From Aquabacterium sp. CECT 9606 (GTDB taxonomy: Bacteria > Pseudomonadota > Gammaproteobacteria > Burkholderiales > Burkholderiaceae_C): 64,000 nt of DNA. Shown here in pieces: positions 28,417-39,803 of the stretch. Every line of letters starts with the position of its first letter. Position 1 is the first letter of the stretch. The stretch covers positions 310,001 through 374,000 of the forward strand of contig NZ_CAKKNB010000001.1 of the NCBI RefSeq assembly GCF_918741295.1, read 5' to 3'. The notes beneath the pieces are model-generated. The model ran no database searches. It worked only from the letters and a program-made list of their open reading frames with translations, and was not told the DNA's origin. The position numbers and the translations under genes were made by a program.

Positions 28417-29628
28417 TCACACCGCGATTTTCAAGGGTTGGCCAGCGGCCGTCGTGATGGCAGCTGTTGGGCTGCTGATCTCGCGGTGGATGCGGTCGAA
28501 GTAGGCCCAGACCACGTTGTGGTACCGGGCGTCGTCCAGCAGGAAGGCGTCGTGGCCATGGGGGGCGTCAATCTCGGCGTAGCTCACGTCGTGGCGGTTG
28601 TCGACCAGGGCCTTGACGATCTCGCGCGAGCGGGCCGGGGCGAAGCGCCAGTCGGTGGTGAAGCTGATGACCAAAAACTTGGCCACGGCCTGGGACAGGG
28701 CGGCGGCCAGGTCGCCGCCAAAGGCGCGGGCCGGGTCAAAGTAATCCAGGGCGCGGGTGATCAGCAAGTAGGTGTTGGCGTCAAAGTAGTCGCTGAACTT
28801 GTCGCCTTGGTAGCGCAGGTAGCTCTCGACCTGGAACTCGATCTCTTGCGTGCTGTAGCGGGGTTCTTCGCCAAGCTCGCGGCCCACCAGGCTGCGGCCA
28901 AACTTTTCGTCCATCACGTCGTCGGACAAATAGGTGATGTGGCCGATCATGCGGGCCACGCGCAGGCCGCGCCGGGGCACGACACCATGCTCGTAGAAGT
29001 GGCCACCATGGAAATCAGGGTCGGTGATGATGGCGCGGCGGGCCACCTCGTTGAAGGCGATGTTTTGCGCCGACAGGTTGGGCGCGGTGGCCACGGCGAT
29101 GCAGTGGCGCACGCGTTGCGGGTATTGCAGCGTCCAGCTGATGGCCTGCATGCCGCCCAGGCTGCCGCCCAGCACGGCGGCCAATTGCTCAATGCCAAGG
29201 CGGTCAAGCACGCGGGCTTGCGCGTCGACCCAGTCTTCCACCGTCACCACCGGGAAGTCGGCGCCGTAGACGCGGCCAGTGTCGGGGTTGATGTGCGTTG
29301 GGCCGGTCGAGCCGAAACACGAGCCGGGGTTGTTGACGCAGATGACGAAGAACTTGTGGGTGTCCAGCGGTTTGCCGGGCCCGATCATGTTGTCCCACCA
29401 GCCCTGGCTTTTGGGGATGGGCTTGCCGTGCTCATCGGCCTGCAAGCCGGCCACGTGGTGCGAGGCGTTGAGCGCGTGGCACACCAGAACGGCGTTGCTG
29501 CGGTCGGCGTTGAGCTGGCCGTAGGTCTCGACCATGAGCGTGTAGTCGCGCAAGGTGGCACCGCTGCGCAAGGGCAGGGGGGCTTCAAAGTGCATGGAGA
29601 CAGGGGTCACAACCCCGATGGAAGACAT
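28417..29628 (-). CDS. metX: Homoserine O-acyltransferase (MetX family)
   Basis: This 403-aa alpha/beta-hydrolase-fold enzyme acylates homoserine in the first step of methionine synthesis. Seen are [26 protein letters not shown], the nucleophile elbow [12 protein letters not shown], and the C-terminal catalytic [12 protein letters not shown]. Whether it uses acetyl- or succinyl-CoA cannot be decided by eye; many betaproteobacterial members use succinyl-CoA. I used ATG 29628 (MSSIGVVTP); the frame continues to 29790 without support. It is the first gene of a metX-metW operon. Confidence 0.94.
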   Translation of the reverse strand: MSSIGVVTPVSMHFEAPLPLRSGATLRDYTLMVETYGQLNADRSNAVLVCHALNASHHVAGLQADEHGKPIPKSQGWWDNMIGPGKPLDTHKFFVICVNNPGSCFGSTGPTHINPDTGRVYGADFPVVTVEDWVDAQARVLDRLGIEQLAAVLGGSLGGMQAISWTLQYPQRVRHCIAVATAPNLSAQNIAFNEVARRAIITDPDFHGGHFYEHGVVPRRGLRVARMIGHITYLSDDVMDEKFGRSLVGRELGEEPRYSTQEIEFQVESYLRYQGDKFSDYFDANTYLLITRALDYFDPARAFGGDLAAALSQAVAKFLVISFTTDWRFAPARSREIVKALVDNRHDVSYAEIDAPHGHDAFLLDDARYHNVVWAYFDRIHREISSPTAAITTAAGQPLKIAV

Positions 29629-29889
29629 GGCGCTACGTGAATCGTTCAATAAAAAACCGGCCGCGCATTGAAGCAGGGGCCGGGTTCCAGCGCCCTCTTT
29701 AGCGGTATTTCTTGAGCGCCCGCAAGCCGGACAAATCGGCGCTTTGACGCACAGTGTAGCGCCAAACGGCCAGGGTGGAAGGGCCTGCAAATGGGCTGAT
29801 CAGCCGGCTGATCATGGTGTTGATGATGCAACTGGCGGACGGCTCTGTCTTTACCATGGTGAAAAGTCCGCCTGGACAAGGAGCTTGCA

Positions 29890-31545
29890 ATGCCCGTGTG
29901 GTTGATCCGTTTGAACAAGCATGTGCCCATCCGCTACGGCGTTTGGGTGATGTCGGCCTTGCTGGCCTTGGCTGGCGGCCTGTGGTGGTTGGAGAGCCGA
30001 CAGGGGGCCTGGATGGTGGTGCTGGGGATGGCGTTGGTGCTGCTCGGCTTCAGGGATGTGCGTCAGAACAAGCGCTCGGTGTTGCGCAACTACCCGGTCA
30101 TGGGCCACATGCGCTACCTGCTGGAGTTCATCCGCCCGGAGATCCGGCAATACTTCATCGAGAGCGACAGCGAGGCCGCGCCGTTTTCGCGGCAGCAGCG
30201 GTCGCTGGTGTACCAGCGCGCCAAGGGTGAGCCGGACAAGCGGCCCTTCGGCACGCAAAAGGATGTTGGCGCGGCGGGCTATGAGTGGTTGAGCCACTCG
30301 CTCGCCCCCAGCCACATTGCCTCGCAGGATTTCCGGATCTCGATCGGGCAAGGAGGCTCTTCGTGCAAGCAGCCTTACAGCGCCAGTGTCTTCAACATTT
30401 CGGCGATGAGCTTTGGTGCCCTCAGCGCCAACGCCATCCTGGCCCTCAATGCGGGCGCGCGCAAAGGCAATTTTGCGCACGACACGGGCGAGGGCTCGAT
30501 CAGCGAGTACCACCGCCAGGCAGGCGGCGACCTGATCTGGGAGATCGGGTCGGGCTATTTTGGGTGCCGCAACGACGAAGGCCGCTTTGACGCCGACAAG
30601 TTCGCTGCCAACGCACGCGATCCCCAGGTCAAGTTGATCGAATTGAAGCTGAGCCAGGGCGCGAAACCTGGGCACGGCGGCGTTTTGCCTGGTCCCAAAG
30701 TCACGCGTGAGATCGCGGCGGCACGGGGGGTAACGATCGGGGTGGACTGCGTTTCACCGGCCAGCCACAGCGAGTTTTCCACCCCTATCGAGATGATGCA
30801 TTTCATCGAGCGGCTGCGGCAGTTGTCGGGCGGCAAGCCGGTGGGTTTCAAATTCTGCATCGGGCATCCCTGGGAGTGGTTTGCCCTGGCCAAGGCCATG
30901 CGCGAAACCGGCCTTTGGCCTGATTTCATCGTGGTGGATGGTGCGGAAGGGGGCACCGGGGCCGCGCCTCTGGAGTTCACCGACCACGTGGGTGCGCCTT
31001 TGCAGGAGGGCCTGCTGCTGGTCCACAACACCCTGGTGGGCATGGGTGAGCGGCACCGCGTCAAGATTGGTTGCGCGGGCAAGGTCATCAGCGCGTTCGA
31101 CATCGCCCGCATGATGGCGTTGGGGGCCGACTGGTGCAATTCGGCGCGAGGCTTCATGTTCGCGCTGGGTTGCATTCAAGCGCAAAGCTGCCACACCGGC
31201 GAGTGCCCCACGGGCGTGACCACGCAAGACCCCTTGCGCCAGCGCGCGCTGGTGGTGGCCGACAAGGCAGAGCGGGTGTATTACCTGCACATGAACACCT
31301 TGTACGCGCTGAAAGAGCTGGTGCAGGCTGCTGGCTTGCAGCACCCCAACGACATCACCGCCGACCACATCGTGCGCCGGGTGTCGAGCTCGGAAGTGCG
31401 CCGCCTGTCGAACCTGCTGGCCTTTGCCAAACCTGGCGAACTGTTGGCCGCAGAGCGCGGCGAAGCGCCCTGGCCGCAGCCTGTGTTTGAAGACTACTGG
31501 CGCCAGGCCCGGGCCGATTCGTTCAACAAGGCTGCTGGGGCCTGA
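29890..31545 (+). CDS. FMN-binding glutamate-synthase-like protein, membrane anchored
   Basis: This 551-aa protein contains the FMN/glutamate-synthase central domain: FNISAMSFGALSANAI, GEGSISEYH, KLSQGAKPGHGGVLPG, FIVVDGAEGGTGAAP, IGCAGKVISAFDIA, and the cysteine cluster CIQAQSCHTGECPTG of the iron-sulfur site. It lacks the glutaminase domain, so it is a stand-alone protein of this family. Two hydrophobic helices near the start (VWVMSALLALAGGLWWL and AWMVVLGMALVLLGF) would anchor it in the membrane. AAGGAG precedes ATG 29890. Its substrate is not known. Its stop abuts the convergent transferase stop with no gap. Confidence 0.85.
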   Translation: MPVWLIRLNKHVPIRYGVWVMSALLALAGGLWWLESRQGAWMVVLGMALVLLGFRDVRQNKRSVLRNYPVMGHMRYLLEFIRPEIRQYFIESDSEAAPFSRQQRSLVYQRAKGEPDKRPFGTQKDVGAAGYEWLSHSLAPSHIASQDFRISIGQGGSSCKQPYSASVFNISAMSFGALSANAILALNAGARKGNFAHDTGEGSISEYHRQAGGDLIWEIGSGYFGCRNDEGRFDADKFAANARDPQVKLIELKLSQGAKPGHGGVLPGPKVTREIAAARGVTIGVDCVSPASHSEFSTPIEMMHFIERLRQLSGGKPVGFKFCIGHPWEWFALAKAMRETGLWPDFIVVDGAEGGTGAAPLEFTDHVGAPLQEGLLLVHNTLVGMGERHRVKIGCAGKVISAFDIARMMALGADWCNSARGFMFALGCIQAQSCHTGECPTGVTTQDPLRQRALVVADKAERVYYLHMNTLYALKELVQAAGLQHPNDITADHIVRRVSSSEVRRLSNLLAFAKPGELLAAERGEAPWPQPVFEDYWRQARADSFNKAAGA

Positions 31546-32166
31546 TCAGGCTTTGGGCGGCGCAGTGTCGATGAAGCTCTGGCGCTGCGAGAGCTTGTCG
31601 AACAGCTTGCCCAGGTTGGGATAGCCGTCGCGCCAGTCGATCTGCGGAAAGCGGAAATCCACATAGCCCAGGGCGCAGCCCGCCGAGATGTCGGCCAGGC
31701 TGTGGTGGTTGCCGTTGCACCAGGGGCGGTCACCCAGGCCTTGGCTCATGGCCTTGAGGCCAGCGTGCACCTTGGCCATCTGGCGGTCGATCCAGGCTTG
31801 TGAGCGTTGGGCTTCGGTGCGGCCGGGCCAAGTGGCTTCAAGCCGAGCCAGGATGGCGGCGTCCATCACGCCATCGGCCAGGGCTTCCCAGGTGCGCACT
31901 TCCACGCGCTCACGCCCACTCAGCGGAATCAGCTTGCCCACGGGCGACAGGGTGTCCACGTACTCGACGATGACGCGCGAGTCGAACACCGCCTCGCCAC
32001 CTTCCATGACCAGGCAGGGCACCTTGCCCAAGGGGTTGGACTCAGAAATGCTGGTGTCTTCTGCCCAGACATCCTCCACGTCGAATTTGTAGTCGAGTTT
32101 TTTCTCGGCCAGCACGATGCGCACCTTGCGGACAAACGGGCTAGTCAGTGAACCGATCAGTTTCAT
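31546..32166 (-). CDS. Glutathione S-transferase family protein
   Basis: This 206-aa protein has a thioredoxin-like N-terminal domain (MKLIGSLTSPFVRKVRIVLAEKKL, NPLGKVPCLVMEGGEAVFDSRVIVEYV, the last part binding glutathione) and an all-helical C-terminal domain with SLADISAGCALGYVDFRFP. It resembles the YibF/YfcG type. It is a single-gene unit on the minus strand. Its particular substrate cannot be told. Confidence 0.88.
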   Translation of the reverse strand: MKLIGSLTSPFVRKVRIVLAEKKLDYKFDVEDVWAEDTSISESNPLGKVPCLVMEGGEAVFDSRVIVEYVDTLSPVGKLIPLSGRERVEVRTWEALADGVMDAAILARLEATWPGRTEAQRSQAWIDRQMAKVHAGLKAMSQGLGDRPWCNGNHHSLADISAGCALGYVDFRFPQIDWRDGYPNLGKLFDKLSQRQSFIDTAPPKA

Positions 32167-32312
32167 TCTGTGTCGTGATGTGTGGATGCGTGATGATTTT
32201 AGCGAAGCCTTGAGCGGCAGGCGCTTTCAGTGCTTCTCGTTTGAGGGCATCACCCCATCAGAGGGAACTCCCGGGGGTAATTTTGTATAAGACTGTTACA
32301 TTTGCGGCGGAA

Positions 32313-33665
32313 ATGAACAACTCCGCTGTACGTTCATCTGTGCGCATGGTCCGCTTGGCCGACCTTGAGCCCTTGCATGTGGCGCCTGCGTCACAGGCAG
32401 CGCCGTCTCCGTCCAGCGGTGCACCGGCCAGCCAAGCTTGGCCACCTCCCATCGGGTCCGACGCGGCCGAGGACCTCATGTCCGAGATGCGCGCCGCTTA
32501 TGTGGGGGCCATGGCCTCGACGCCCAAGGCTGCCGCCGTGCCCCCCGTTGAGGTGCCCCGCTTGCCGCGCGGCAAGGTGGTCAAGTTGCCCGTGGTGTTG
32601 AACGCCCGCGCTGCGGACTACGCCCGGATCTGGATCGTCAATCTGGTGCTGACTTTGCTGACCCTGGGGCTGTATCTGCCGTGGGCCCGGGTCAGGTCCC
32701 AACGCTACTTTTTAAGGCGCACCGTGGTGGCGGGCCATGGGCTGGATTACCACGCGCCACCCGCCAGCCATTTGCCCCGCTACGGCCTGGTACTCGCCTT
32801 GGCGGCCGGTGTGGTGGGCGCCTGCCTGGGATCGCCGTTGGCGGGGCTGCTCGCGTTCTCCATGGCCTTGGCGGTGGCCCCTTTGGCCGTGCACACCAGC
32901 CTCACCCAACGCATGGCCCACACCAGTTGGGCCGGGCGGCGCTTGAGCTTCAAGGGACAGTTCACCGCGGTCTACAGTGCGCTGTTGATGCCTTTGATGG
33001 GTGTGTTGGTCGCGGCTTGGCTGACGTTGGCGGGGGCCACTTTTCACCACCCTCTGTGGTGGGTGGCCTTGGGCTTTGTGGCCGCCTTGTGGCTGCTGGG
33101 GGTGCCGCTGTTCTTGTGGGCCTACTTTCATTACCGGCAAGGGCGACTGGAGATGGGGCCCTTGCGCTTGTGGTGGCAGGCCTCGCCGGTGGCCATGGTC
33201 GTGCTGTGGGCTCGCACGGCAGCCTGGTCGGTGCTGGTCTGTGGCCTGGTGCTGGGCTTGTCTGCGGTTTTGCTGGCCGCGCTGTTGTGGTGGCAAGGGC
33301 CAGCGCATGGGGCCTGGTGGCTGGGCATCATGGCCTTGTCGTTGGCGGCGGTGCTGGCGGCCGTGACACCCTATGTGCAAGCCCGTTTGCAGAACCTGGT
33401 CTGGAGCAAGACGGGCAACCGGTCATTGCGCTTTCGCAGCCGTTTGTCGGTGCAGGGCTACGTGCTGCTGCAGGTGCGGCATGCCTTGCTGCTGGTGCTG
33501 ACCTTGGGCTTATATTGGCCCTGGGCCGTGGTGGCGTCCAGGCGCATGCGCACCGAGGCCTTGACCGTGTGGGCCCGCGTGGACACCGAGGTGCTGAAGG
33601 CGCATTGGGTGCCGTTTGCCGAAGCCCGGGTCGGCACAGCGCCCAAACGCCGTGCGAGCGCCTAA
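32313..33665 (+). CDS. DUF898 (YjgN-like) membrane protein
   Basis: This is a 450-aa polytopic membrane protein. A proline- and alanine-rich cytoplasmic N terminus runs to about residue 100. Then come repeated hydrophobic segments such as IWIVNLVLTLLTLGLYLPWARVRS and, later, LLLVLTLGLYWPWAVVASRRM. The repeated TLGLY-(L/W)-PWA motif is typical of DUF898. Function is unknown. I used ATG 32313 (MNNSAVRSS); the frame continues upstream to 32241. The next gene, purB, begins 39 nt after its stop. Confidence 0.8.
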   Translation: MNNSAVRSSVRMVRLADLEPLHVAPASQAAPSPSSGAPASQAWPPPIGSDAAEDLMSEMRAAYVGAMASTPKAAAVPPVEVPRLPRGKVVKLPVVLNARAADYARIWIVNLVLTLLTLGLYLPWARVRSQRYFLRRTVVAGHGLDYHAPPASHLPRYGLVLALAAGVVGACLGSPLAGLLAFSMALAVAPLAVHTSLTQRMAHTSWAGRRLSFKGQFTAVYSALLMPLMGVLVAAWLTLAGATFHHPLWWVALGFVAALWLLGVPLFLWAYFHYRQGRLEMGPLRLWWQASPVAMVVLWARTAAWSVLVCGLVLGLSAVLLAALLWWQGPAHGAWWLGIMALSLAAVLAAVTPYVQARLQNLVWSKTGNRSLRFRSRLSVQGYVLLQVRHALLLVLTLGLYWPWAVVASRRMRTEALTVWARVDTEVLKAHWVPFAEARVGTAPKRRASA

Positions 33666-35072
<1,407 letters not shown>

Positions 35073-35082
35073 TCGGCTCGTC

Positions 35083-35922
35083 ATGAACTTCACCGACCAA
35101 CTCCAGCAGGCCCAGCGCCGCAATGACTCCATGCTCTGCGTGGGGCTGGACCCGGAGCCCTCGCGGTTTCCGGGGGCCTGGAAAGGCCAGCCTGACCGCA
35201 TCTTCGATTTCTGTGCGGCCATGGTTGATGCGACCAAAGACCTGGTCTGCGCCTTCAAGCCCCAGATCGCGTATTTCGCGGGCCATGGCGCTGAAAGCCA
35301 GCTTGAGCGCCTGATGGCGCACATCAAGCGCGTGGCACCGCATGTGCCCATCATCCTGGATGCCAAGCGGGGCGACATCGGCAGCACGGCCGAGCAGTAC
35401 GCCCGCGAAGCCTTCGAGCGCTACCAGGCCGATGCAGTCACGTTGTCACCTTTCATGGGCTTCGATTCGGTCGAGCCTTACCTGCGTTATCCGGGCAAGG
35501 GCGTGATCCTGCTGTGCCGCACCTCAAACCCCGGCGGCTCCGACCTGCAGAACCAGCGCCTGGCCGATGTGCCGGGGCAGCCTCGTTTGTACGAGCATCT
35601 GGCCGCCTTGGCGCAAGGGCCCTGGAACACCAATGGCCAGGTTGGCTTGGTGGTGGGCGCGACCTTTCCTGAAGAGATTGCCCGCGTGCGCGAATTGGCA
35701 CCGACCTTGCCCTTGCTGATCCCCGGCGTGGGCGCGCAAGGCGGTGATGCTGCGGCCACGGTGAAGGCTGGGCGGCGCATGGCGGCCGATGGCACGGTGA
35801 CGGGGGCCATCATCGTCAACAGTTCAAGGGCGGTGCTGTATGCCAGCGCGGGGGACGACTTCGCCAGCGCGGCGCGGCGGGTCGCACAAGACACCAGGCA
35901 AGCGCTGAACGCCGCACGCTGA
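35083..35922 (+). CDS. pyrF: Orotidine 5'-phosphate decarboxylase
   Basis: This 279-aa enzyme makes UMP. It belongs to the longer PyrF subfamily of about 270 residues. The catalytic block LDAKRGDIG has Asp93, Lys95 and Asp98, and [48 protein letters not shown] follow. Its TGA overlaps the ATG of the permease by one base, so the next gene is probably coupled. Confidence 0.96.
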   Translation: MNFTDQLQQAQRRNDSMLCVGLDPEPSRFPGAWKGQPDRIFDFCAAMVDATKDLVCAFKPQIAYFAGHGAESQLERLMAHIKRVAPHVPIILDAKRGDIGSTAEQYAREAFERYQADAVTLSPFMGFDSVEPYLRYPGKGVILLCRTSNPGGSDLQNQRLADVPGQPRLYEHLAALAQGPWNTNGQVGLVVGATFPEEIARVRELAPTLPLLIPGVGAQGGDAAATVKAGRRMAADGTVTGAIIVNSSRAVLYASAGDDFASAARRVAQDTRQALNAAR

Positions 35923-37079
35923 TGTTCATCTTCAGGCTGCTGCTCAAGAATGCCTTCAGGCACCGCTTGCGCACAGCCCTGACGATGGTGGGCCTGGTGG
36001 TGGCCATTGGCGCCTTCGGCCTGCTGCGCACCATCGTCGATGCCTGGTACGCGGGTGTGGATGCATCTTCCAGCGCGCGCCTGGTCACGCGCAGTTCAAT
36101 CTCGCTGACCTTTCCGCTGCCCTTGAACTACGCCGACCGCATCAAGGCGGTGGACGGTGTGAAGGGGGTGTCGTGGGCCAACTGGTTTGGCGGCGTGTAC
36201 ATCGCAGAACGCAATTTCTTTCCGCAGTTCGCGGTGGACCCGCCCACCTACCTGGCGCTGTACCCCGAGTTCGTGCTGAGCGAGGACGACCGACAGGCGT
36301 TTTTCCGTGACCGCCAAGGCTGCATCGTGGGCCGCAAGCTGGCGCGCAAATATGGCTGGAAGCTGGGTGACACTATCGCCCTGCGCGGTACCATTTATCC
36401 GGGCAACTGGCGCTTCACCATCCGAGGCATCTACGACGGGATCGATGCCACGACGGATGAAAACCAGATGCTTTTCCACTGGAAGCGCCTGGCCGAAAGC
36501 ATCCGGGCGCGGGCAGGCCGCAACGCCGACTTCGTGGGCGTGTACATCGTGGGCCTGAGCGAGGCAGACCAGGCGCCAGTGGTGGCGCAGAACATCGACG
36601 CGCTGTTCAAGAATTCTTTGGCCGAGACCCTGAGCGAGACCGAGAAAGCCTTCCAGCTCAGCTTCGTGTCGATGAGCGAAGCCATCCTGGTGGCGGTGCA
36701 GGCCGTCAGCTTCATCATCATCGTGATCATCATGGCGGTGATGGCCAACACCATGACCATGACCGCGCGCGAACGCCTGGCCGAGTACGCCACCTTGAAG
36801 GCGCTGGGCTTCACGCCGGGCTTCATCAGCAAGCTGCTGCTGGGCGAAAGCCTGCTGATCGCCCTGATCGGTGGTGGCATCGGCATGGCGTTGACCTTTC
36901 CGCTGGCCAAGGCCTTTGGTGGCGCGGTGGGCAGTTTCTTCCCGGTGTTCCACGTGTCCGGCACGACCATCGTTTTGCAGCTTTTATCGTGTGGGGTGGT
37001 GGGGGGCGTGGCCGCCGCCTGGCCCGCCTGGAAGATGTCCCACATCGACATCGTGCAGGGTCTGAACCATGTGGCCTGA
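35922..37079 (+). CDS. FtsX/MacB-type ABC transporter permease (first)
   Basis: This 385-aa permease starts at an overlapping TGATG with pyrF. It has an N-terminal transmembrane segment (TALTMVGLVVAIGAFGLL), a large periplasmic domain of about 200 residues, and the FtsX core of three helices: SFIIIVIIMAVMANTMTMTARE, LLLGESLLIALIGGGIGMAL and a last helix near VLQLLSCGVVGGVAAAWPAW. The conserved ERLAEYATLKALGFTP coupling sequence is present. It probably pairs with the next gene. No ATPase gene lies beside them. Confidence 0.85.
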   Translation: MFIFRLLLKNAFRHRLRTALTMVGLVVAIGAFGLLRTIVDAWYAGVDASSSARLVTRSSISLTFPLPLNYADRIKAVDGVKGVSWANWFGGVYIAERNFFPQFAVDPPTYLALYPEFVLSEDDRQAFFRDRQGCIVGRKLARKYGWKLGDTIALRGTIYPGNWRFTIRGIYDGIDATTDENQMLFHWKRLAESIRARAGRNADFVGVYIVGLSEADQAPVVAQNIDALFKNSLAETLSETEKAFQLSFVSMSEAILVAVQAVSFIIIVIIMAVMANTMTMTARERLAEYATLKALGFTPGFISKLLLGESLLIALIGGGIGMALTFPLAKAFGGAVGSFFPVFHVSGTTIVLQLLSCGVVGGVAAAWPAWKMSHIDIVQGLNHVA

Positions 37080-38244
37080 GTTGCTGCCGCTGTCCTACAT
37101 CGCGCGCAACCTGTGGGTGCGGCGGGTGACGACGATGCTGACCGCCGGCGGCATGGCCCTCGTGGTCTATGTGTTCGCGACGGTGCTGATGATGGGCGAG
37201 GGCATCCGGGCCACCTTGGTGGCCACGGGGCAGCCGGACAACGTCATGGTGTTGCGCAAGGGCGCCGGGGCCGAGATCAATTCCAGCATTTCGCGCGGGC
37301 AGGCCGCCATCATCGAATCGCTGGCGGGCGTGGCCACCCATGGGCAGGGCGGCAAGCTGGTGTCCAAAGAGCCGGTGGTGCTGAACACCTTGCCCAAGCG
37401 CGGCACGGGCAAGCCCAGCAACATCACGGTGCGTGGCACGTCGGCCACGGGGCTGGCCCTGCGCCCGCAGGTGCGTTTCATCAAGGGGCGCATGTTCCGG
37501 CCTGGCACCAGCGAGATCGTGGCCGGGCAATCGGTGGCCAAAGGCTTCGTGGGCGCGGGCTTGGGCGAGACCTTGAAGTTCGCCGGGCGCGAGTGGTTGG
37601 TGGTCGGCATTTTTGACGCCAACCGAAGCGGTTTTGATTCCGAGATCTGGGGCGACACCGAGCAGATGATGCAGGCGTTTCGCCGATCCAACTTTTCCAG
37701 CGTGATCTTCAGGCTCAATGACCCGGGCACCTTCGAGAAGGCTCGTGCCACCCTGGAAGACGACCCGCGCCTGACCCTGGAGGCCAAGCCGGAGGTTCAG
37801 TTCTACGCCGAGCAATCGGAGATGCTGTCCACGTTCATCCGCTTGCTGGGGCTGTCCTTGTCGATCATCTTTTCGATCGGGGCGATTGTGGGCGCGATGA
37901 TCACCATGTTCGCCACCGTGGCCTCGCGCGTGGGCGAGATCGGCACCTTGCGGGCCTTGGGTTTCAGGCGCAACGCGGTGCTGCTGAGTTTCCTGGCGGA
38001 GTCCTTGCTGCTGTCGCTGGTGGGCGGCGTGATGGGACTGGGCGCGGCTTCGCTCATGCAGGCGGTGAGCATCTCGACCGTCAACTTCAAGACCTTTTCA
38101 GAGCTGGCGTTTCAGTTCAGACTGACGCCGATGATCGCTGTGCACAGCTTGTTGTTCGCCTTGGCCATGGGCTTGTTGGGCGGGTTCATCCCGGCATGGC
38201 GGGCGGCGCGGCTGAAGATCGTGGATTGCTTGCGCGAGGCTTGA
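37069..38244 (+). CDS. FtsX/MacB-type ABC transporter permease (second)
   Basis: This 391-aa permease overlaps the first by 11 nt. It has the same topology: first helix VTTMLTAGGMALVVYVFATV, a periplasmic domain of about 230 residues, then SIIFSIGAIVGAMITMFATVAS, the coupling block RVGEIGTLRALGFRRNAV, and LLLSLVGGVMGLGAASLM. The pair could form a heterodimer that moves lipid or peptide or does periplasmic mechanical work. The usual LolD-type ATPase is missing from the locus; an FAH-family gene follows. Confidence 0.85.
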   Translation: MWPELLPLSYIARNLWVRRVTTMLTAGGMALVVYVFATVLMMGEGIRATLVATGQPDNVMVLRKGAGAEINSSISRGQAAIIESLAGVATHGQGGKLVSKEPVVLNTLPKRGTGKPSNITVRGTSATGLALRPQVRFIKGRMFRPGTSEIVAGQSVAKGFVGAGLGETLKFAGREWLVVGIFDANRSGFDSEIWGDTEQMMQAFRRSNFSSVIFRLNDPGTFEKARATLEDDPRLTLEAKPEVQFYAEQSEMLSTFIRLLGLSLSIIFSIGAIVGAMITMFATVASRVGEIGTLRALGFRRNAVLLSFLAESLLLSLVGGVMGLGAASLMQAVSISTVNFKTFSELAFQFRLTPMIAVHSLLFALAMGLLGGFIPAWRAARLKIVDCLREA

Positions 38245-38277
38245 CGACGGCCTGCGCGGGTTCAAAAGGAAATCAAG

Positions 38278-39171
38278 ATGCAAGTTTGTACGTTCAAGAC
38301 CGACAGTGAGGCGGAGGTGGGCCTGGTCCACGAAGAATGGATCCTGCCGGTGCAGCGCGCGCTGCCCGATCTGTTGCGCCCGCACGACCCGATGCTGGAC
38401 CTCATCGCGCGCTGGGACAGCGTCAAGCCGGCCTTGCAAGGTTTGCTGAACAACCCTGCTGGCACCGAGAAACTGCGCCGCGAGCATGTGCGCCTGCTGG
38501 CGCCAGTGCCGCGACCCGGCAAGGTGCTGGGCATCGGCCTGAACTACCTGGACCACATCAACGAGAAGATCATTGGCGAGGTGCGCACGGCGCCCGAGCA
38601 CCAAGTGTGGTTCAGCAAGGCCACCACGGCCGTCAACGGGCCCTTTGACCCCATCGTGCTGCCGCCCGAGTCGGTGTCCACCATGACCGATTACGAGGCC
38701 GAGTTGGTCGTGGTCATCGGGCGGCGCTGCAAGCGTGTCACGCCGGAGGAGGCTCCGGCCTTTGTGTTCGGCTACTGCGTGGGCAACGATGTGTCGGTGC
38801 GCGACTGGCAAAAGCGCACGTCGCAGTGGACCTTGGGCAAGGGCTTTGACACGCACGCGCCCTTTGGCCCCTGGATCACCACGGCGGACGAGGTGCCTGA
38901 TCCGCACACCTTGGGCCTGCGTGGCTTGGTCAATGGCGAAGAGCGCCAGCGCAGCAACACCAGCCTGATGATCTTCAAGATCTGGGACCAGATCTCGGTG
39001 CTGAGCCAGGCCATGACGCTGGAGCCCGGCGATGTGATCTACACCGGCACGTGCAGCGGCGTGGGCGCGGGCATGACGCCGCCCACTTTTTTGCGCCCAG
39101 GCGACCACGTCCGCATCGAGATCGACCAGTTGGGCGCCATCGAGGCCTTGTGCACCGCTGATCCGATGTGA
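38278..39171 (+). CDS. Fumarylacetoacetate hydrolase family protein
   Basis: This 297-aa enzyme of the FAH superfamily acts on C-C bonds in dicarbonyl or hydroxydienoate substrates. It has VLGIGLNYLDHINEK, the metal-binding TDYEAELVVVIGRRC, GYCVGNDVSVRDWQ, and the closing block GDVIYTGTCSGVGAGMTPPTFLRPGD. Relatives include ureidoglycolate lyase-like and hydratase-type enzymes, so the substrate is open. The TetR gene converges 10 nt away. Confidence 0.88.
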   Translation: MQVCTFKTDSEAEVGLVHEEWILPVQRALPDLLRPHDPMLDLIARWDSVKPALQGLLNNPAGTEKLRREHVRLLAPVPRPGKVLGIGLNYLDHINEKIIGEVRTAPEHQVWFSKATTAVNGPFDPIVLPPESVSTMTDYEAELVVVIGRRCKRVTPEEAPAFVFGYCVGNDVSVRDWQKRTSQWTLGKGFDTHAPFGPWITTADEVPDPHTLGLRGLVNGEERQRSNTSLMIFKIWDQISVLSQAMTLEPGDVIYTGTCSGVGAGMTPPTFLRPGDHVRIEIDQLGAIEALCTADPM

Positions 39172-39181
39172 GGTGCTTGGC

Positions 39182-39793
39182 TCAGTCTGGCTGGGGGTTG
39201 AGGGACGTGAGCACCGCTTGCACAAAAGCAATGACGGTGGGCGCCAGCTCGGTGAGCTGGTGCACCTGATCCTGCTCGATCGCATTCAGGATCAATTCGT
39301 TGATGCCGCCGACCACGGCCATGGCCAGCTCGGGCGACAAGGCGCGCTTGCCTGGCTCCTTCGCCCGCGAAAGTTCCACCTGCATCTGCAGGAAGGCGGC
39401 AAAGCGCTGCTGGATCTGGCGTCGCGTGGCCAAGCCGGCGGGCCCGATGCCCAGCAGTTCGATGAACAGCGTGCGGATCAGCGCGGGCTGTGCCTGCAGG
39501 CTGGCCAGGTAGGCTCGGGTGACGTGGCCCAGTTGCTCGACCCAATCGGCGCTTGGATCGAAGCCCTCGGCGATGAGGCCCAAGGTGCGCTGGCTCAAGG
39601 TTTCGCACAGCGCGACCAGGCACGCGTCCTTGCTGCTGAACTGCTCGTAGAAGGTCCGCTTGGAGACATGCGCCCGCGCCACCACGTCCGCGATCGTCGT
39701 GTCGGCATAGGACTGGTGGGCCAGTGTGGCGGCCAGGGCGTCGATGAGACGCGCACGGTGGTCAACCGGTTCGGGCGAGGATGAGGGGTGCAT
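39182..39793 (-). CDS. TetR-family transcriptional regulator
   Basis: This 203-aa regulator has an N-terminal helix-turn-helix around TTIADVVARAHVSKRTFYEQ and a helical ligand-binding C-terminal domain. I used ATG 39793 (MHPSSSPEP); the longer frame to 39901 would run over the operators. It is divergent from an exported hydrolase, and two GGTAC/GTACC palindromes lie between them. The direct inference is that it represses itself and the hydrolase, with release by an unknown ligand. Confidence 0.9.
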   Translation of the reverse strand: MHPSSSPEPVDHRARLIDALAATLAHQSYADTTIADVVARAHVSKRTFYEQFSSKDACLVALCETLSQRTLGLIAEGFDPSADWVEQLGHVTRAYLASLQAQPALIRTLFIELLGIGPAGLATRRQIQQRFAAFLQMQVELSRAKEPGKRALSPELAMAVVGGINELILNAIEQDQVHQLTELAPTVIAFVQAVLTSLNPQPD

Positions 39794-39803
39794 TGTCGTC
39801 AAT

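Noticed and set aside
29646-29890. Small minus-strand frames between metX and the glutamate-synthase-like gene
   Set aside because: No ribosome site and no recognisable sequence; they overlap the likely promoter region of the plus-strand gene.
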